Shown piece by piece: positions 46,135 to 55,201 of a stretch of 64,000 bases of DNA. The stretch lies in contig JARRBB010000005.1 in NCBI GenBank assembly GCA_029981435.1, positions 1 to 64,000 on the forward strand, written 5' to 3'. Below the pieces are notes generated by a model. The model saw nothing but the letters and a program-made list of their open reading frames with translations. It ran no database searches and was not told the origin of the DNA. The translations under genes and the position numbers were made by a program. This DNA comes from Thermotogaceae bacterium. GTDB lineage: Bacteria; Thermotogota; Thermotogae; B21-G9; HyVt-16. Each line of letters starts with the position of its first letter. Position 1 is the first letter of the stretch.

Positions 46135-48501
46135 TTGAACAGGAAGAATATAGAGTCACTTCTGAGAGAAAAAGGCAAACTGCTTTTAGATGGTGCACAT
46201 GGTACCTATTTCATGTCCAAGGGGTATACAGAGGAAATTCCTGATCTACTTAATTTGAAAGCAGTCGATGCCGTTTTGAACCATCACGTTGAATATTTAA
46301 AAGCCGGTGCAGATATTCATCTTACGAATACCTTCAATTCAAGCAGAGAAAAACTTAAAAAATATGGTATCGAGGACCTTTTTGAAAAACTCAACATTGA
46401 AGCAGTCAGAATAGCGAGAAAAGCAGTTGGGGAAAAAGCACTGGTCTTTGGAGACATAGGACCCACTGGTTCGCTTTTAAAACCTCTTGGAGAATTATCC
46501 TTCGATGAAGCTTTTGAAAATTTTAGAGAACAAACCGAATTGTTGATTGAAAATGGTGTCGACGGAATAATGCTTGAAACCTTCTCTGACATACTCGAAT
46601 TGAAAGCAGCTTATCTCGCTGTAAGAGATATTTCAAAAGATATTTTTCTAATAGCTCATCTGACATTCGAAGAAAATGGTAAAACATTGACTGGAACAGG
46701 ACCAGAAGCGTTTGCTGCTTTGTTTAACGACCTCGATGTTGACGCAATAGGTATAAACTGTTCTGTTGGTCCTCATGAAATGCTTCCGGTATTTCAACAG
46801 CTCAGCAAATATTCAAAAAAATTTCTCAGTGTTGAGCCCAATGCGGGAATTCCTGTTCTCGAAAATGGTGTTACCCGTTTTCCAGTCGGGCCAGAAGAAT
46901 TTTCAAAAGCGATGTTGAACTTCGTTAAATCAGGTGCCAGAATCATTGGAGGCTGTTGTGGCACTACTCCTGAACATATAAAACTTTTGCGAAAATTGCT
47001 CGATGAAACCGAAACTGCATCACCAGAAGTAGATGAAGTGGAGTTAATAACGAGCAGAACCAATATGGTAAACCCTTCTGAAAAGTTCATCGTTGTTGGT
47101 GAAAGACTTAATTATTCTGGAAGCAAAAAAACAAAAAAATTCATGGAAGAAAAGAACATAGAAGAATTGGTAAAGATAGGCCTGGAGCAGAAAAATTCTG
47201 GTGCGGATCTAATAGACGTTAATTTTGGGCTTCAGAGAGATCTTCTATTTTCAAAGGAATTTATAATTCAACTCGAAAACAGATGTGGAATTCCGATATC
47301 TTTTGATGTTCAGGATATTCAACTTTTAGAAGAATTGCTCAGAGTGTATCCCGGAAGACCTCTGATTAATTCCTCAAGAGCTCTTGAGAGCGATCTTGAA
47401 TTGTTTGCCGAACTTTTAAAAAAGTACGGTGGAATGCTTATACTTCTTTCTGCAAAAGATAGTTTTGAAGAGGATTTTGAATACCGTTTCAAATCTGCAC
47501 TAAACGGGGTTGAGATGCTTGAAAAACTTGGTGTGTCCAGGACTCGAATTTTTGTTGATCCATTGGTTTTTTCAATGGGAGCAGGCCATGATCCGTTGAT
47601 CACTCTCAGATTGATAGAAAGATTCAATAAATCTGGGTTAAAAACGATAATAGGTCTTTCGAATTTATCTTATGGTATGCCGTTGAGAAAAGATATAAAC
47701 GCTGTTTTTCTAAGTCTTTCACTTGAAAGAGGGTTGAGTGCGGCAATTATGAATCCGAATGATGAAAGAGTTATGAACAGTTTAAAGGTTTACAATCTGA
47801 TTTTTGGTAAAGACGAACTGATCTTTTCAGTTGAAAACAAAGAAAGTAATTTGATAAACTCTATTCTATCTGGTGAAACCAAACAACTCAAGGAAATTTT
47901 GGAAAAAGAACTTACCCAGAAAAGCTTTGCTGAGTCTGTAGAAGAAATTATAAGACCTGTGATGAGAGAAATAGGAGAACTTTATGAGGCAAATAAAATT
48001 TACCTACCACAACTTTTAACTGCAGCTAAGGTGGTTAAAGAGGTTATGGAATTCTTCGAAGAAAAGGAAAAGTCAAAAACAAATCCAGAAAAATCTGAAA
48101 CTGCGAAAGTGATTCTTGCAACTGTCAAAGGAGACATTCACGATATAGGCAAAAACTTAGTAGCGGCACTGATGAAAAGCAACGGTGTTGATGTTATAGA
48201 TCTTGGAAGAGACGTTGATTCTGAAAAAATAGTTGAAGTTGCTAAACGTGAAAAACCTGTTTTAATAGGACTTTCAGCCATGATGACTACAACTGTTCCG
48301 CGAGTAAAGGAAGTTGTAGAAAAGCTTAAGGGAGAGAATTTAAATATACCGGTAATAACTGGTGGCGCTTCTATGACCGAGAAACTTGCCAAAGAATTTG
48401 GAGCGGATTACTATGCACATACCGCTATAGACGGTTTAAGAATTTTAAGGAGTTTGATACATAATGAAAGCAATTTACAGAGAGATTCTGGAAGAACTTA
48501 A
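46135..48501 (+). CDS. metH: Cobalamin-dependent methionine synthase lacking the reactivation domain
   Basis: Transfers methyl from methyltetrahydrofolate to homocysteine via cobalamin. 788 residues. Homocysteine domain (1 to about 285) with zinc cysteines in INCSVG and GGCCGTTPEH; pterin-binding domain (about 310-560, VVGERLNYSGSKKTKKF, IDVNFG); helical cap (about 590-660); cobalamin domain with the DxHxxG motif Asp667-His669-Gly672. The C-terminal AdoMet reactivation domain of E. coli MetH is absent, as remembered for Thermotoga, where it is a separate protein; none is next door here. TTG start, GGGGGT binding site. Confidence 0.95.
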   Translation: MNRKNIESLLREKGKLLLDGAHGTYFMSKGYTEEIPDLLNLKAVDAVLNHHVEYLKAGADIHLTNTFNSSREKLKKYGIEDLFEKLNIEAVRIARKAVGEKALVFGDIGPTGSLLKPLGELSFDEAFENFREQTELLIENGVDGIMLETFSDILELKAAYLAVRDISKDIFLIAHLTFEENGKTLTGTGPEAFAALFNDLDVDAIGINCSVGPHEMLPVFQQLSKYSKKFLSVEPNAGIPVLENGVTRFPVGPEEFSKAMLNFVKSGARIIGGCCGTTPEHIKLLRKLLDETETASPEVDEVELITSRTNMVNPSEKFIVVGERLNYSGSKKTKKFMEEKNIEELVKIGLEQKNSGADLIDVNFGLQRDLLFSKEFIIQLENRCGIPISFDVQDIQLLEELLRVYPGRPLINSSRALESDLELFAELLKKYGGMLILLSAKDSFEEDFEYRFKSALNGVEMLEKLGVSRTRIFVDPLVFSMGAGHDPLITLRLIERFNKSGLKTIIGLSNLSYGMPLRKDINAVFLSLSLERGLSAAIMNPNDERVMNSLKVYNLIFGKDELIFSVENKESNLINSILSGETKQLKEILEKELTQKSFAESVEEIIRPVMREIGELYEANKIYLPQLLTAAKVVKEVMEFFEEKEKSKTNPEKSETAKVILATVKGDIHDIGKNLVAALMKSNGVDVIDLGRDVDSEKIVEVAKREKPVLIGLSAMMTTTVPRVKEVVEKLKGENLNIPVITGGASMTEKLAKEFGADYYAHTAIDGLRILRSLIHNESNLQRDSGRT

Positions 48502-49711
48502 AAAAAAGCAAATAGCCGATGATCTTTATCTGCCAGATTACACCAGATATTCGATAGTAAATCTGGTGAGTTTCATATTAAAGCACTTTAGAATTGAACC
48601 TTTATTTGAACCTTATCCTTTGAACGAATTATTGGAACTGAGTTTGAAAGATAAGATCGTGTTATTTGTGATCGATGCACTTGGATATAACTTATACAGA
48701 AGAATTTTTAATCGTTTTAAAAGCAACCTCTCAGTATTCAAAGACATAGATTTTTTTCCAATGACATCCGTTTTTCCTACAACCACAGCTTCTGCGCTAA
48801 CAAGTTTGAATACAGGATTAACTCCTTTACAACATGGAATGATTGGTTATATACTCTTTCTAAAAGAATTTGGACTTTTGGCAAACATGATCGAACTTGC
48901 ACCGGTTGGTATGGAACGCGATCTTTTATTGAAATCCGGTCTCAATCCAGTCAAATTCATTAGTGGCCCGACTGTTCATGAATTACTTAAAGAAAATGGA
49001 GTTGGTTCATTCACCGTGACAGCTTCGATATTCAAGAACACAGGATTCAACAGAATGCATACGAGTGGCTCGAACGTTAGAACCTACCAGAGTTTTAGTG
49101 ACTTGTTCTCGACGATCAGGAAGACACTTAAAACAAACAAAGACGAAAAATTTCTTTTGATTGCTTATTGGGGATTGGCAGATACACTTGCACATAGAAA
49201 AGGTCCTTTGTCTGAAGAATATGAATCCGAGATCTTCTGGATGCTGAAAATGTTTGAAGACGAGGTTTTAAGTAAAGTTCCACCATCCATATTTAAAAAA
49301 ACCTTGTTCATGATAACAGGAGATCACGGTCAGAAGCCAACAAGCTGGGAAGACGAGATCTGGCTAATTTCAAATGATGAATTCTGTTCAAAATTGAGTA
49401 TTCCACCGACCGGTGAACAAAGAATGATGTATCTGTTTGTCAAAAATAGATCAGAATTCAGAAACTTTTTTGAGGACAGATATGGAGATTACGCTATGCT
49501 GATCGATTCCATTGATGCAATAAAAATGGGACTGTTTGGTTTAGGAAAACCTCATCCTAATCTTTTGGATAGAATCGGCGATTTTGTCCTTTTAACTAAA
49601 AGCGGATACTCTTTCAATTACAGATACACGGGACAGGAAAAAAGCCTGAAAGGAAGACATGGCTCTTTAAGTGAAGATGAACTTTTTGTACCGCTTATAC
49701 TTGCTGGATAA
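48464..49711 (+). CDS. Type I phosphodiesterase/nucleotide pyrophosphatase-family protein
   Basis: 415 residues, alkaline phosphatase superfamily. Metal and catalytic segments seen: FVIDALGYNLY (first Asp), FPTTTASALTSLNTGLTPLQHGMIGY with the likely threonine nucleophile, and ITGDHGQ with Asp-His, plus a final GRHGSL histidine. No signal peptide is clear. Its ATG lies 38 bases inside metH, with AAGGAG upstream, so it depends on metH translation or at least its mRNA. Substrate unknown. Confidence 0.85.
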   Translation: MKAIYREILEELKKKQIADDLYLPDYTRYSIVNLVSFILKHFRIEPLFEPYPLNELLELSLKDKIVLFVIDALGYNLYRRIFNRFKSNLSVFKDIDFFPMTSVFPTTTASALTSLNTGLTPLQHGMIGYILFLKEFGLLANMIELAPVGMERDLLLKSGLNPVKFISGPTVHELLKENGVGSFTVTASIFKNTGFNRMHTSGSNVRTYQSFSDLFSTIRKTLKTNKDEKFLLIAYWGLADTLAHRKGPLSEEYESEIFWMLKMFEDEVLSKVPPSIFKKTLFMITGDHGQKPTSWEDEIWLISNDEFCSKLSIPPTGEQRMMYLFVKNRSEFRNFFEDRYGDYAMLIDSIDAIKMGLFGLGKPHPNLLDRIGDFVLLTKSGYSFNYRYTGQEKSLKGRHGSLSEDELFVPLILAG

Positions 49712-49724
49712 GAAGGTGTTTAAT

Positions 49725-49991
49725 ATGACTGTTGAAACCTTTCTGGATGCAATGAATGAAGGAATAACAGTTTTTCTTATGGTTATCGCACCAGTTCTGC
49801 TGATAAGCTTACTGGTGGGGCTTATAATAAGTATATTCCAGACGGTTACACAGATAAACGAGCAGACGGTAACTTTTGTTTCAAAAATATTCGCCGTTTT
49901 TATTTCTCTGCTATTTTTGGGGGGATGGATGCTTCAGAAACTCGTTGATTACTTTTATTCTATCCTGTCTTCTTATTTCAACATGATTTAG
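49725..49991 (+). CDS. fliQ: Flagellar export protein FliQ
   Basis: 88-residue export-gate subunit with two transmembrane helices. TVETFLDAMNEGITVFLMV, VGLIISIFQTVTQINEQTV (the core FliQ signature) and FVSKIFAVFISL are present. The ATG at 49725 follows AAGAAGGTG; an in-frame ATG inside the upstream gene is not used. No fliP lies immediately upstream, which is unusual. Confidence 0.95.
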   Translation: MTVETFLDAMNEGITVFLMVIAPVLLISLLVGLIISIFQTVTQINEQTVTFVSKIFAVFISLLFLGGWMLQKLVDYFYSILSSYFNMI

Positions 49992-50017
49992 AATTTAAAA
50001 GATTAGGGATGATAGAT

Positions 50018-50800
50018 ATGCCACCAGAACTCGCAAATTTTCTCGAAACGAAATTTTTGGTTTGGTTGTTGATAATATCAAGAATATCCGGTTTGTTCAT
50101 ACTAATGCCGTTTTTTAGCGGTGATTTTATTCCTAACAATTTGAAAATAATGATAATTCTGTTTATCTCATGGCTCGTACTACCAGTCGCTCCAACTGTT
50201 TTACCTCTTGACACCAATCTTTTTATGGTAGTTGTTATGAGTCTTATAAATTTTATAATAGGTTTTTTGATCGGTGCGATTGTTTTCGTGCTTTTTTCAA
50301 GTATCCAATTTCTCGGTGAAGTTTTCGGGCTTCAGCTTGGATTTGCAGTAGCGACACTCTTCGATCCACAGATTTCCGAGGAAACTAACATAATTGGTCA
50401 ACTACTTTACATGTTAGGTATTTATGTTTTCGTTGCAATAAAAGGTCCTCATCTGATTCTTGGCACCATAATAGGAAGTTTTCAAACGATACCCGTAAAT
50501 TTTTTCAGATTGAACAACATGGTATTCTATGACATAGTAAAATTAGGTGGAAGAATTTTCAGAATAGGTATGGAATTAGGAATACCCTTAATAGCTTTTA
50601 TGATAATCGTAACGTTCATAATAGGAATACTCTCTCGTTTGATGCCTCAAATGAATCTCTTTATGGTTGGATTACCTCTGAAGGTTCTGGTTGGTATTTT
50701 AATGTTGCTTGGTTTGTTACCGGTAATAGCAGAGGTTGTTTCAGGACTTTCAACAGAAATCATAAAGGAGGTTGAAAAGGTATTAAAGAATTTAGGATAA
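50018..50800 (+). CDS. fliR: Flagellar export protein FliR
   Basis: 260-residue export-gate subunit with about six transmembrane helices. RISGLFILMPFFSG, GEVFGLQLGFAVATLFDPQ and a C-terminal SRLMPQMNLFMVGLPLKVLVG block identify it. The ATG at 50018 has TTAGGG 9 bases upstream; the ATG at 50009 is too near. Its 3' end overlaps the reading frame of flhB in the -1 frame. Confidence 0.95.
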   Translation: MPPELANFLETKFLVWLLIISRISGLFILMPFFSGDFIPNNLKIMIILFISWLVLPVAPTVLPLDTNLFMVVVMSLINFIIGFLIGAIVFVLFSSIQFLGEVFGLQLGFAVATLFDPQISEETNIIGQLLYMLGIYVFVAIKGPHLILGTIIGSFQTIPVNFFRLNNMVFYDIVKLGGRIFRIGMELGIPLIAFMIIVTFIIGILSRLMPQMNLFMVGLPLKVLVGILMLLGLLPVIAEVVSGLSTEIIKEVEKVLKNLG

Positions 50801-51867
50801 GGATTGAACTTGATATCTTCCAGGATCCAGATAGAACAGAAAGAGCGACTCCAAGGCGAAGGCAAAGAGCGCGTGAAGAGGGTAGAGTAGCTCAATCAAG
50901 AGATTTGAGCATGGCATTAACCTTTCTTGCTATGATCGGATCACTGAGTTTTTTAATCAGGAGTGTTTACAACTTTCTTCTTGAAAATGTCAACTTCTTT
51001 TTTTCCTTTCCAGAACTTGACGAATCAACATTCATGTTTTATATGAAAGAATCACTGCTTAGAGCCTTATATAGTATTGGATTACTCTTTGCAGTTGGAG
51101 TGGCGGTTTCTTTAATGAGTGTATTCTTGCAGACGAGATTTTTGATAGCTCCAAAAGCTTTGAAGATAGATTTCAAAAGATTAAATCCTGTTGAAGGCTT
51201 CAAGAGACTGTTTTCTCTCAGATCTTTGATGGAGTTTTTAAAAAATATTCTCAAAATAGCTTTCATAGGTATTATAGCCTTCATCTTTCTCAAATCAGAA
51301 TGGAGTAATTTCTTTGTGATGCCTTTTTTGCCTCTTGAAGAATCAAGTAGCAGAATGTTTTACGATATATTTCAGATAGCCATCAGGTGTGGAATAGCAC
51401 TTTTAGCCATTGGAATCTTCGATTACTTTTATCAGAAATGGGAATTTGAAAGAAGTATAAGGATGACCAAACAAGAAATAAAAGAAGAGTACAAAGAAAC
51501 AGAAGGAAATCCTGAAATAAAGAGAAGACAAAGACAACTCATGGCAGAAATTATCCGAAGACGCATGCTTCAAGAAGTACCGGAGGCCACTGTCGTTATA
51601 ACCAACCCTGAGCATATAGCTGTTGCCTTAAAATATGATATTGATAAAATGGAAGCACCTGTAGTCGTTGCAAAAGGTGCAGGTGAAATCGCAGAAAAAA
51701 TAAAAGAAATAGCTCGTGAAAATGGTGTTCCAATTATAGAGAACCCTCCTCTCGCAAGGGCTATATACAGATTGAGCGAGGTCGGTGATGAGATACCTGT
51801 GGAACTGTACAGAGCAGTTGCTGAAGTTATAGCACAGGTTTATAGAATGAAAAGGGTAGAGGTGTAA
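50782..51867 (+). CDS. flhB: Flagellar export switch protein FlhB; non-standard start
   Basis: Controls export specificity. The conserved N-terminal segment, RTERATPRRRQRAREEG then VAQSRDLSMALTFL, is coded from about 50833, but there is no ATG, GTG or TTG in frame between the TGA at 50773-50775 and the TTG at 50905. The ATT at 50782 lies 10 bases after AAAGGAGG (50764-50771) and gives 361 residues, the usual size; ATA at 50797 or a -1 frameshift from fliR are alternatives. Four membrane helices and the cytoplasmic domain follow. The autocleavage motif is NPEH instead of NPTH. The exact start is uncertain. Confidence 0.8.
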   Translation: MKEFRIRIELDIFQDPDRTERATPRRRQRAREEGRVAQSRDLSMALTFLAMIGSLSFLIRSVYNFLLENVNFFFSFPELDESTFMFYMKESLLRALYSIGLLFAVGVAVSLMSVFLQTRFLIAPKALKIDFKRLNPVEGFKRLFSLRSLMEFLKNILKIAFIGIIAFIFLKSEWSNFFVMPFLPLEESSSRMFYDIFQIAIRCGIALLAIGIFDYFYQKWEFERSIRMTKQEIKEEYKETEGNPEIKRRQRQLMAEIIRRRMLQEVPEATVVITNPEHIAVALKYDIDKMEAPVVVAKGAGEIAEKIKEIARENGVPIIENPPLARAIYRLSEVGDEIPVELYRAVAEVIAQVYRMKRVEV

Positions 51868-51869
51868 TT

Positions 51870-53960
51870 ATGCCGAGGAAGTATTTCGATATTGTGATTT
51901 CTTTACTGATAGTTGCAATAATACTCTTAATGATATTACCAATACCAACCGCTATGCTGGATTTTTTACAACTTTTAAATATAAGTATATCCATAATAAT
52001 CATTCTATCAACAATGTACGTGCGAAATGCACTCGAACTATCCTCTTTTCCAACCATATTGCTTGTTATGACACTTTTCAGATTGGCACTCAATGTCACC
52101 TCTACAAGGCTGATACTCCTGCAGGGAAGAAATTTCAGTGGCAGAGTAATAACAACCTTTGGGAATTTCGTTGTTAGGGGTGATTACATTGTAGGATTAA
52201 TAATATTTCTGATATTGGTTATAATACAATTTATTGTCATAACCAGAGGAGCAGAGAGAATAGCGGAAGTTGCCGCAAGATTTACGCTGGATGCAATGCC
52301 TGGAAAGCAGATGAGCGTCGATGCTGATTACAACGCTGGATTAATAACAGAAGAAGAGGCTCGGAGAAGACGGGCTGATATAAGAAGAGAAGCGGACTTT
52401 TATGGAGCTATGGACGGTGCAAGTAAATTCGTAAGGGGAGACGCAATAGCAAGTATAATAATCGTCTTTGTAAATATTCTCGGCGGCCTAATAATAGGAA
52501 GCATAAGACAGGGACTGAGTATACAGGAAGCGGCTCAGATATACACACTTCTAACCGTTGGTGATGGTCTGGTCACACAGATACCTGCACTGTTAATTTC
52601 CACAGCAACCGGTATTATCGTTTCAAGAGCGGCCTCAGAAAACGATCTTGGAACATCCATGATAAAAGAGCTGGGCAGAGAGACGAAAGTGTTGATGTTA
52701 ACAGGTGCTGTTCTGGTTTTTCTTTCCCTTTTTACGCCATTACCAACTTTTCTAACCCTACTGATAGGTATATTCTTAATAGTTGTATCTTACATGAGTT
52801 CAAGGGCTGTTCCAAAACCCGAACCAGCAGTACCTGGATTCCCTGGAACACCCGGTGCGGCTCCAGAGTCAGGAAAACCTGCAGGTGCCCCTCCATCAAG
52901 TGGTGCGCCACCAATGACAACACCTGAAGAAGTATCGGAAATAATACAATCCGATACTTTAGAAGTTGAAATCGGATATGGTCTGATACCACTTGCCGAT
53001 CCTTCACAGGGTGGGGATCTTTTAGAAAGAATAACCATGGTCAGAAAACAGATTGCGTTTGAATACGGCCTGGTGCTTTCACCGATAAGAGTCAGAGACA
53101 GTATCCTTTTGAAACCAAACGAATACGTGATAAAATTAAAAGGCGCAGAAATAGCAAGATATGAGCTAATTCCTAACAGACTACTGGCAATGAATCCCGG
53201 CACAGCAAGAAAAGAATTACCCGGGATAAAAACTAAAGAGCCTGCTTTTGGACTGGATGCAATATGGATAGAAGAAGGACTTAGAGACGAAGCTCTGAAA
53301 AGTGGTTACACGGTAGTTGATCCACCGACAGTTTTCGCTACACATTTGTCTGAAATAATAATTAGAAATGCTCATGAAATACTTGGAAGAAGAGAAATGG
53401 AATTGCTACTCGATGGTCTGAAAGAGAAATTCCCGAGACTTGTCGATGATCTCATTCCTAACATACTGAAAACACATGAAGTAAGAAAAGTATTGCAAAA
53501 CCTACTGAAAGAGAGAGTTTCCATAAGAAATCTTCCACTTATTTTTGAAACACTTATAGAATATGGAGAAAAATCGTCTGATATAGTTTATCTAACCGAA
53601 CAGGTCAGAAGAGCACTGAAACGTCAGATAACTTCAATGGTAAAATCAGAAGACGGTATTGTTCACGCAATTGGAATTGATCCATCACTTGAAAGAGAAC
53701 TCACCAATTCTATCAGAGGTGAAGAAGAGAGATACATATCGATAAATCCTGAAATAATGAAACAGTTAATCGAGAAAATCTCACAGGCTCTTGAGGAACA
53801 GATGCGAAAAGGTTATGTGCCGGTTATAATCTGTTCGGGATCGTTGAGACCCTATCTTAGAAAACTACTTGAAAGATACATTCCACTTGTAACTGTGGTA
53901 TCTTATGAGGAAATAAGTGAGGATGTTCAATTGAGAGTAGATTCTCTTATAAATATATAA
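51870..53960 (+). CDS. flhA: Flagellar export-gate protein FlhA
   Basis: 696 residues: eight membrane helices up to about residue 310, including the FHIPEP segment LDAMPGKQMSVDADYNAGLI, then the cytoplasmic domain that forms the nonameric ring (LEVEIGYGLIPLADPSQGGDL onwards). The linker at about residues 313-353 is unusually rich in proline, glycine and alanine (VPGFPGTPGAAPESGKPAGA). ATG after AGAGGTG, two bases from the flhB stop. Confidence 0.96.
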   Translation: MPRKYFDIVISLLIVAIILLMILPIPTAMLDFLQLLNISISIIIILSTMYVRNALELSSFPTILLVMTLFRLALNVTSTRLILLQGRNFSGRVITTFGNFVVRGDYIVGLIIFLILVIIQFIVITRGAERIAEVAARFTLDAMPGKQMSVDADYNAGLITEEEARRRRADIRREADFYGAMDGASKFVRGDAIASIIIVFVNILGGLIIGSIRQGLSIQEAAQIYTLLTVGDGLVTQIPALLISTATGIIVSRAASENDLGTSMIKELGRETKVLMLTGAVLVFLSLFTPLPTFLTLLIGIFLIVVSYMSSRAVPKPEPAVPGFPGTPGAAPESGKPAGAPPSSGAPPMTTPEEVSEIIQSDTLEVEIGYGLIPLADPSQGGDLLERITMVRKQIAFEYGLVLSPIRVRDSILLKPNEYVIKLKGAEIARYELIPNRLLAMNPGTARKELPGIKTKEPAFGLDAIWIEEGLRDEALKSGYTVVDPPTVFATHLSEIIIRNAHEILGRREMELLLDGLKEKFPRLVDDLIPNILKTHEVRKVLQNLLKERVSIRNLPLIFETLIEYGEKSSDIVYLTEQVRRALKRQITSMVKSEDGIVHAIGIDPSLERELTNSIRGEEERYISINPEIMKQLIEKISQALEEQMRKGYVPVIICSGSLRPYLRKLLERYIPLVTVVSYEEISEDVQLRVDSLINI

Positions 53961-53983
53961 ATCTAATTCTGCGAGATGATTGA

Positions 53984-55201
53984 ATGAGGATAAAGAAGTA
54001 TCTTGTCAAAGACATTAAGGATGCTCTTATACAAATAAAACAGGAATTGGGAGAAAATGCGGTTATATTACAAACTCGAAAAATCCGCAAAGGCGGATTC
54101 CTTGGTATATTTGGAGGTGAAATTTTCACAGAAGTTACGGCTGTTGCTGAAGAGGAACCTGCATCCGTTGATTCGCAAAAAAGAAATCTTGAAGATAGAG
54201 AAACTCACCATGATACCATTTACAATTTGCGTGAGATACTTTCTCAGAACATAAGGAAAGAATCCAGTACATCCACAGAAAAAAATGAAATCAGAACCGA
54301 TGATACCTCTTCTAAAAAAGAATTTAAGGATTCCTTCGAAATACTTAAAGATATGGAAGAAATAAAAAAGATGTTCAATCAGCTGAACATGAAAATAGAA
54401 CTGCTTAACGGTGAATTAAGAGAGTTTCCTGTAAAGTTGAGACATCTGTTCAGAAAAATGTTGGAACAATCAGTGGATGAACCTCTGGCACTTCAAATTA
54501 TAAGTGAAATGAAAAATATTGATTTTCTTGAAAACTCAGAGTTAATGGAAACTCTCGCAAAAAAAATTTCGGGACTTATAAAAGTTGAAATTCCAAGTAT
54601 CAGTAATGGAATTTCCATATTTTTGGGGCCAACAGGGGTGGGGAAGACTACCACCCTTGCAAAACTGGCGGCCAATCTTAGATTAAAGCAGCAAAAAGAA
54701 GTTGCTATATTGACTATCGATACTTTCAGAATAGCGGCAGTAAGCCAATTGAAAACATACGCTGAAATAATGGACATACCATTTTTTGTCGCTTATACGC
54801 CCCAGGAAGCAAAAAATATTATAACAACCATTGGAAATTTTGATTCTATATTGATAGATACCGCCGGTAGAAGTCAAAAAGATGAGATACATCTCGATGA
54901 ACTTAAGAAGTATATTGAGACTATAAATCCGAATTACAGGTTCTTACTTCTGAATGTGGCTATAAATTTCAGAGATCTGATGGAAATTGTTGAAAGATTC
55001 TCTATTTGTAATCCAACACATATTATTTTCACCAAACTTGATGAAACCAACACTTTTGGTAATATATTAAACGTAGAAAACGCTTTTGAACTACCGGTGG
55101 CATTTGTCACAACTGGCCAGAACGTTCCTGAAGATATTGAAAAAGCGGAACCCAGAAAATTAAGTGAACTGATTTTAAAAGAGGTGTTCAAAGATGTTTG
55201 A
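53984..55201 (+). CDS. flhF: Flagellar biosynthesis GTPase FlhF
   Basis: SRP-type GTPase, 405 residues, placing flagella at the cell surface. The N-terminal B domain starts RIKKYLVKDIKDALIQIKQE. The NG domain has G1 LGPTGVGKTTTLAKLAANLR near residue 210, DTFRIAAVSQLKTYAEI, DTAGRSQKD and the TKLDETNTFG G4. Overlaps flhG by 8 bases. Confidence 0.95.
   Translation: MRIKKYLVKDIKDALIQIKQELGENAVILQTRKIRKGGFLGIFGGEIFTEVTAVAEEEPASVDSQKRNLEDRETHHDTIYNLREILSQNIRKESSTSTEKNEIRTDDTSSKKEFKDSFEILKDMEEIKKMFNQLNMKIELLNGELREFPVKLRHLFRKMLEQSVDEPLALQIISEMKNIDFLENSELMETLAKKISGLIKVEIPSISNGISIFLGPTGVGKTTTLAKLAANLRLKQQKEVAILTIDTFRIAAVSQLKTYAEIMDIPFFVAYTPQEAKNIITTIGNFDSILIDTAGRSQKDEIHLDELKKYIETINPNYRFLLLNVAINFRDLMEIVERFSICNPTHIIFTKLDETNTFGNILNVENAFELPVAFVTTGQNVPEDIEKAEPRKLSELILKEVFKDV

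Noticed and set aside
50905-51867. flhB beginning at the TTG at 50905
   Set aside because: This would remove the conserved TERATPRRRQRAREEG segment that is encoded in frame just upstream.
52800-52930. Horizontally acquired or repeat-derived segment in flhA, because of its GC-rich Pro/Gly/Ala codons
   Set aside because: Composition follows from the amino-acid bias; no direct repeats or flanking duplications were found.
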